Assembly (NCBI RefSeq): GCF_023016045.1
Contig: NZ_JALKAP010000001.1
Coordinates: 300,893-364,892 of the forward strand
DNA: 64,000 nucleotides
DNA from: Marinobacter sp. S6332
GTDB taxonomy: Bacteria; Pseudomonadota; Gammaproteobacteria; Pseudomonadales; Oleiphilaceae
Reading direction: 5' to 3'
Made by a program: the position numbers and the translations under genes. Below are positions 63,722-64,000 of the stretch, in pieces. The notes under the pieces were generated by a model. The model was not told where the DNA came from. It worked only from the letters and a program-made list of their open reading frames with translations, and made no database searches. Positions within the stretch are counted from its first letter, which is position 1. The number at the start of each line of letters is the position of its first letter.

Positions 63722-64000
63722 CTATTTAAACCTCACCACCAACTCATGCAGTTGCCCGGCAATATTCTCCATCTGCTGAACCCGTTCTATCGCCAACTCG
63801 CCTTTGTGGAGACTATCTGAGCCCAAACTGGAGATGTGTTCAACCTGCTCGTTAATTTGGTCAAACACCTGAGCTTGCTCTTCTACGGCTGCTGCCATCT
63901 GGATAGACATTTCTGCAATGGTGCCAACTGACTCGGCTATTTGCCCAAGTGTGGTTTCGGCTTCCAGCATGTGGGCAAGCCCGCTATCAGCCGACTTTTT
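63722..64000 (-). CDS. methyl-accepting chemotaxis protein, C-terminal end (partial)
   Basis: The frame is open from the window edge and ends at 63722, giving the last 92 residues of a chemoreceptor. They read as the descending arm of the cytoplasmic hairpin (AAAVEEQAQVFDQINEQVEHISSL), with Glu/Gln-rich heptads like methylation regions. There is no C-terminal CheR-binding pentapeptide. Confidence 0.85.
   Translation of the reverse strand, partial: KKSADSGLAHMLEAETTLGQIAESVGTIAEMSIQMAAAVEEQAQVFDQINEQVEHISSLGSDSLHKGELAIERVQQMENIAGQLHELVVRFK

Overview
The window looks like a chromosomal segment of a halotolerant marine gammaproteobacterium, most probably Marinobacter. The inference rests on a wax ester synthase/DGAT whose sequence reads very much like the Marinobacter enzymes, an ectoine operon with its dedicated aspartokinase, DUF6482 and DUF3429 proteins, and a TVP38-oxidoreductase fusion. 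Base composition looks like the mid-50s percent GC. I see no rRNA, tRNA, CRISPR array, prophage, integrase or insertion sequence with a transposase.

Layout: 1-2.4 kb, an OmpR/PhoB-type two-component pair feeding a secreted protein cut by the window edge. 2.6-11.5 kb, a small acidic secreted protein, an NSS transporter, an Aer-like chemoreceptor, divergent DMT and MATE exporters, a membrane diguanylate cyclase and a degenerate HD-GYP protein. 11.5-19.4 kb, a CBS protein, an alanine/Na+ symporter, a 1-Cys peroxiredoxin, a TraT-like lipoprotein, and a sulfur amino acid block (PLP enzyme, metN, metI, metQ). 19.4-26.0 kb, an unknown protein, an amidase, a lytic transglycosylase, a TauE/SafE permease and a Cache-PAS-PAS-GGDEF protein. 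26.2-28.6 kb, an exbB-exbD-exbD-tonB operon behind a Fur-box-like palindrome. 28.7-41.8 kb, a lipoprotein, a LuxR regulator, a SprT-like protein, the wax ester synthase, a double TM2 protein, two AraC regulators, a metal-dependent hydrolase, a glutamine amidotransferase, an SDR, an NfeD/stomatin pair, a transglutaminase-like protein and YfbR. 41.8-47.7 kb, a large DUF748 protein, pdxH, a phosphopantetheinyl transferase, tag and two small proteins. 47.7-52.4 kb, a divergent sigma-70 family factor and ectA-ectB-ask without ectC, behind a near-consensus promoter. 52.4-53.5 kb, remnants of a sodium/solute symporter joined to a headless metallophosphoesterase. 53.6-64 kb, a radical SAM protein with a TVP38-oxidoreductase, a papain-like protein, a PEBP protein, an ankyrin protein, a spermidine-synthase-like protein, a LOG protein, NDH-2, a third diguanylate cyclase and the tail of a chemoreceptor.

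The most unusual signal is a set of four long intergenic hairpins (16361-16465, 33773-33859, 51642-51751, 53390-53500). Their 22-28 bp outer arms are almost perfect inverted repeats but differ completely between loci, while the apical segment is what is shared. Two copies carry the same 55-nt apical module (46 of 55 identical), with two nested hairpins capped by four-base loops and paired compensatory changes. A third carries a different module of similar design and a fourth a simpler one. All four lie between genes on the minus strand. Two sit inside operons (metI/metQ and ectA/ectB) and one next to the decayed symporter. Ordinary miniature elements have conserved ends and unrelated flanks; this is the reverse, so they look like an undescribed class of structured element or one spread by an inverted-copying mechanism.
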